A stretch of DNA of 7,578 bases from contig CAKZKB010000715.1 of assembly GCA_937121005.1 (NCBI GenBank), positions 1 through 7,578 on the forward strand, read 5' to 3'. Shown here piece after piece: positions 5,701-7,578 of this stretch; the first letter of the stretch is position 1, and each line of letters starts with the position of its first letter. Source of the stretch: an uncultured cyanobacterium. Lineage in GTDB: Bacteria; Cyanobacteriota; Cyanobacteriia; Cyanobacteriales; Geitlerinemataceae. Made by a program: the position numbers and the translations under genes. Below the pieces are notes generated by a model, which was not told the origin of the DNA, made no database searches, and was given only the letters and a program-made list of their open reading frames with translations.

Positions 5701-6468
5701 TTATGTTATCGCTTCGTTAGCATCCTCTTCTGACGATAAATCTTCTTCGGGAACACTTTCGTCTAAAATTTTGCGAGCCGTTTTAGTCACGTAAACGACA
5801 ACCGCAACAGTAGCAATGAAGCCGACAATGCGAATTGTCCAAGCGAGAGTTGGGTTGCTTGGCGTATCTCCCGCACCGATCGTCGCTAAATTCTCCGCTA
5901 GCGATCCGAAATAAACATACATAATCGTTCCGGGAATCATCCCCACCGAACCAATGATATAATCTCGAACAGAAACGCTGGTCAAACCGTAAGCATAGTT
6001 GAGTAAGTTAAAAGGAAAAATGGGTGAGAGTCGCGTCAGCAAAACAATTTTTAAGCCTTCAGTTCCCACCGCTTTGTCAATGGCAGCAAACTTGCGGTTC
6101 CCTTCAATCTTTTTAGCCACCCAACCGCGAGCAATATATCGCCCCACTAAAAATGCTCCCGTCGCCCCGATCGTCGCCGCGACAAATACATAGATAGACC
6201 CCGCAACCACACCGTAAATAAATCCCGCACCCAGTGTTAAAATCGAACCAGGCAAAAAAGCCACTGTCGCCGCGATATACAACCCCATAAAGGCAACAAC
6301 ACCGATCGCCCCCGAGTCGCGAATTTGTGCTAACGCATTAACGAGCAATTCTTGAGGTGCGAAACCGCCGCCAGTGGGTGCGTCTTGGGCAAAAACGGGC
6401 AGGGTTGCACACAGAAAAAACAAGATGCTGAGTCCGACAACTTTTGCCGTTCGCCAGGGGCTAAGCAT
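5701..6468 (-). CDS. TVP38/TMEM64-family (VTT domain) membrane protein
   Basis: The 255-residue protein carries the diagnostic family blocks: FLPGSILTLGAGFIYG (71-86) and LLTRLSPIFPFNLLNYAYGLT (143-163), the latter with the conserved Arg and Pro residues. A leading hydrophobic segment (about 9-27, ending in VFA) resembles a signal peptide. Further membrane segments lie at about 55-72, 75-110, 167-190 and 208-227. The tail is acidic (EEDLSSEEDANE). The family is related to DedA proteins and, in eukaryotes, to VMP1/TMEM41B lipid scramblases; the bacterial substrate is unknown. I chose ATG at 6468 because GAGGA lies eight bases upstream; GTG at 6486 would add six residues and use that site as coding sequence. 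The oxidoreductase gene follows on the same strand, as in natural fusions of these two domains. Confidence 0.92.
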   Translation of the reverse strand: MLSPWRTAKVVGLSILFFLCATLPVFAQDAPTGGGFAPQELLVNALAQIRDSGAIGVVAFMGLYIAATVAFLPGSILTLGAGFIYGVVAGSIYVFVAATIGATGAFLVGRYIARGWVAKKIEGNRKFAAIDKAVGTEGLKIVLLTRLSPIFPFNLLNYAYGLTSVSVRDYIIGSVGMIPGTIMYVYFGSLAENLATIGAGDTPSNPTLAWTIRIVGFIATVAVVVYVTKTARKILDESVPEEDLSSEEDANEAIT

Positions 6469-6476
6469 GACATTCG

Positions 6477-6481
6477 TCCTC
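6477..6481 (-). promoter_or_regulatory. Ribosome binding site of the TVP38-family gene
   Basis: On the minus strand GAGGA lies eight bases before the ATG at 6468. It decides that start over the in-frame GTG at 6486. Further upstream, TAAAAT (minus strand, 6511-6516) could be a -10 box, but no -35 supports it. Confidence 0.6.
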
Positions 6482-6537
6482 GGCACGATCGCCCTTTGTT
6501 CGACACAACAATTTTATCCGATAAATGCCGCGATCGC

Positions 6538-6972
6538 TCACTCAATAGCCTCAGAATTGCCACCAACAACCCAACCTTCCGTTCCGTCGCCGAGGCGCAC
6601 TTTTTCCCAGGATCCATCTTCGTTGGTTTCGAGCACGATCACCTCCGATTCAAACCCCGCCCCTCCCACGCGGCCAGCGTCAAAACTAGGGGTGTCGCGG
6701 ACGATCAACCCTTCGGGCCAAACGATCCGCGCCCGGTAGGCCCCTTCGGGTAGGGCTTCGGGTTCGGGACTCGGACTCGCTTCCGGTTGGGGAGAGGGAC
6801 TCGGCGAGGCGGCGGGTTCCGGTTCGGGCTCGGGTTCGGGAGGATCGAATTTGGGTTTGGGGGGCAAAGCGGTCATTTCTGCCACCACGTACAGCGAGGC
6901 GGCGACGCTACCGCCGATCAGCAGGGCGATCGCGAGTAAAACGCCGAGTACAAATTTGACAAAACCCATCAT
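6538..6972 (-). CDS. Membrane-anchored bacterial SH3-domain protein
   Basis: The 144-residue protein has an N-terminal membrane helix (about 5-31), a proline/glutamate/serine-rich linker (about 37-77, with EPEPEPEP and PSPSPQPEASPSP) and a C-terminal SH3-type domain (about 79-138). The domain shows GLIVRDTPSFDAGRVGG, then VIVLETNEDGSWEKVRLGDGTEGWV, the usual bacterial SH3 pattern with its closing GW. Such domains often bind cell wall or mediate protein contacts, and the linker would hold the domain away from the membrane on the periplasmic side. The ligand is unknown. Two adjacent ATG codons (6972 and 6969) make the start uncertain by one residue; no ribosome binding site is clear. It lies 32 bp after the NUDIX gene and 69 bp before the TVP38-family start, so these may form an operon. 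Confidence 0.85.
   Translation of the reverse strand: MMGFVKFVLGVLLAIALLIGGSVAASLYVVAEMTALPPKPKFDPPEPEPEPEPAASPSPSPQPEASPSPEPEALPEGAYRARIVWPEGLIVRDTPSFDAGRVGGAGFESEVIVLETNEDGSWEKVRLGDGTEGWVVGGNSEAIE
6807..6842. repeat. Short repeated units coding the Glu-Pro linker
   Basis: Imperfect hexamers of the type GGTTCG/GGCTCG recur and encode EPEPEPEP on the minus strand. Copy-number change would stay in frame and alter linker length. Limits are approximate. Confidence 0.5.
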
Positions 6973-7004
6973 GAGCGTTATAGGAGAGAGGTACGGGGGG
7001 TCGC

Positions 7005-7448
7005 TTATTGGTTATAGCATATTTGCGTTTGCAAGTAGTCTTCAACCAGAATGCGCGTGTAACTATTTAAAGGATATTCGAGGGCTTCTTGGGGGGAAAC
7101 CCAGGCCCATGTTTCGATTTCTTCGTTGGGGAAAACGAGATCGCGATCGCAATTGGCGTAATAGTTAACTAAAATAAAATGGGCTTCGCGAACGAACTGC
7201 GGGTCGATAACGGCTTCTTGCAACAGGGCAAAACGCACGTTTGTCAGTTCCAGTCCCACTTCTTCTCGAAACTCCCGTTTGACGGCCGTTTCTAGAGTTT
7301 CGCCCCACTCTACTTTACCGCCGGGTACGCCCCAGGTTCCTTTCCATTTGGTGGTTTTGACAATTAAAATTTTACCATTGGTATGGGTAACTAACGCACC
7401 GACAGTGGTAAGCGGAAAGCGAGGAGACTTTGGGTTCGGATCGGGCAT
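7005..7448 (-). CDS. NUDIX hydrolase
   Basis: The 147-residue protein has a complete Nudix box, GX5EX7REUXEEXGU, at residues 44-66: Gly44, Glu50, Arg58-Glu59, Glu62-Glu63 and Gly65 are all present, so the metal-binding catalytic helix is intact. It is preceded by KWKGTWGVPGGKVEWGE, the usual lead-in. Such enzymes hydrolyse a nucleoside diphosphate linked to another moiety, in the cytoplasm. The substrate cannot be read here: MutT-like housecleaning or sugar-nucleotide hydrolysis are both possible. EEIETWAWVSPQEALEYPLNSYT is the typical C-terminal region with the substrate-side helix. The ATG at 7448 is well supported because an in-frame stop lies two codons upstream (7452-7454). It is the first gene of the leftward group, followed after 32 bp by the SH3-domain gene. 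Confidence 0.93.
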   Translation of the reverse strand: MPDPNPKSPRFPLTTVGALVTHTNGKILIVKTTKWKGTWGVPGGKVEWGETLETAVKREFREEVGLELTNVRFALLQEAVIDPQFVREAHFILVNYYANCDRDLVFPNEEIETWAWVSPQEALEYPLNSYTRILVEDYLQTQICYNQ

Positions 7449-7456
7449 GGGTTAAA

Positions 7457-7578
7457 GTGTTGCTAGCCATCGATCGCGCCAGCACGATCGCGCTCGGCAG
7501 CGTCACGGCCATCGCCCGCGTCGTCCCGACGCCCGGTGCTGCCCTCGCCTTCGGTGCCATGGGCCTCGCCGCGACGCG
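7457..7578 (+). CDS. Possible 5' end of a GC-rich gene, cut by the window edge
   Basis: A reading frame is open from 7412 to the end. From GTG at 7457, 35 of 40 codons end in G or C. The product is hydrophobic and alanine-rich (for example STIALGSVTAIARVV). No known family is visible in 40 residues. Against it, the GTG is only 8 bp from the divergent NUDIX start and has no ribosome binding site; TTG at 7430 is an alternative. The opposite strand is also open here with the same third positions, so base composition does not decide the strand. Confidence 0.3.
   Translation, partial: MLLAIDRASTIALGSVTAIARVVPTPGAALAFGAMGLAAT

Overview
The window looks like a filamentous or related cyanobacterium. 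Octamers of the HIP1 type (GCGATCGC, for example at 1101-1108, 1451-1458 and 1539-1546) and shorter CGATCG cores occur throughout genes and gaps. A Ycf37-like photosystem I assembly protein is encoded at 3418-3939, and several short palindromic repeats resemble dispersed repeats I know from cyanobacterial genomes. I see no rRNA, tRNA, CRISPR array or transposase gene.

Layout from left to right. A YegS/DagK-type lipid kinase reads leftward at 2-958. A gap of about 300 bp separates it from a rightward set of three genes: a small zinc-ribbon membrane protein (1266-1631), a secreted type 1 copper protein (1645-2112) and an amino-acid-type solute-binding protein (2162-3124). The N-terminal coding part of the last gene is built partly from two dispersed repeats. 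A second gap of about 290 bp holds a long hairpin and a possible promoter, followed by ycf37 (3418-3939).

The right half reads leftward. A NUDIX hydrolase (7448-7005) is followed by an SH3-domain membrane protein (6972-6538), a TVP38/TMEM64-family membrane protein (6468-5701) and an FAD/NAD disulfide oxidoreductase (5590-4052). The last two match, in order and orientation, the two halves of a fusion protein known in other bacteria, so they probably act together in an uncharacterised membrane-linked redox process. Between them lies a perfect 30-bp palindrome. The last 120 bp of the window are GC-rich and may hold the start of another gene.

The most distinctive signal is a family of three short palindromes at 2197, 3953 and 5634. 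They share an outer GGGGC/GCCCC frame but differ in their cores, and both arms change together. One copy lies inside a reading frame, one at a convergent gene end and one between two probably co-transcribed genes.
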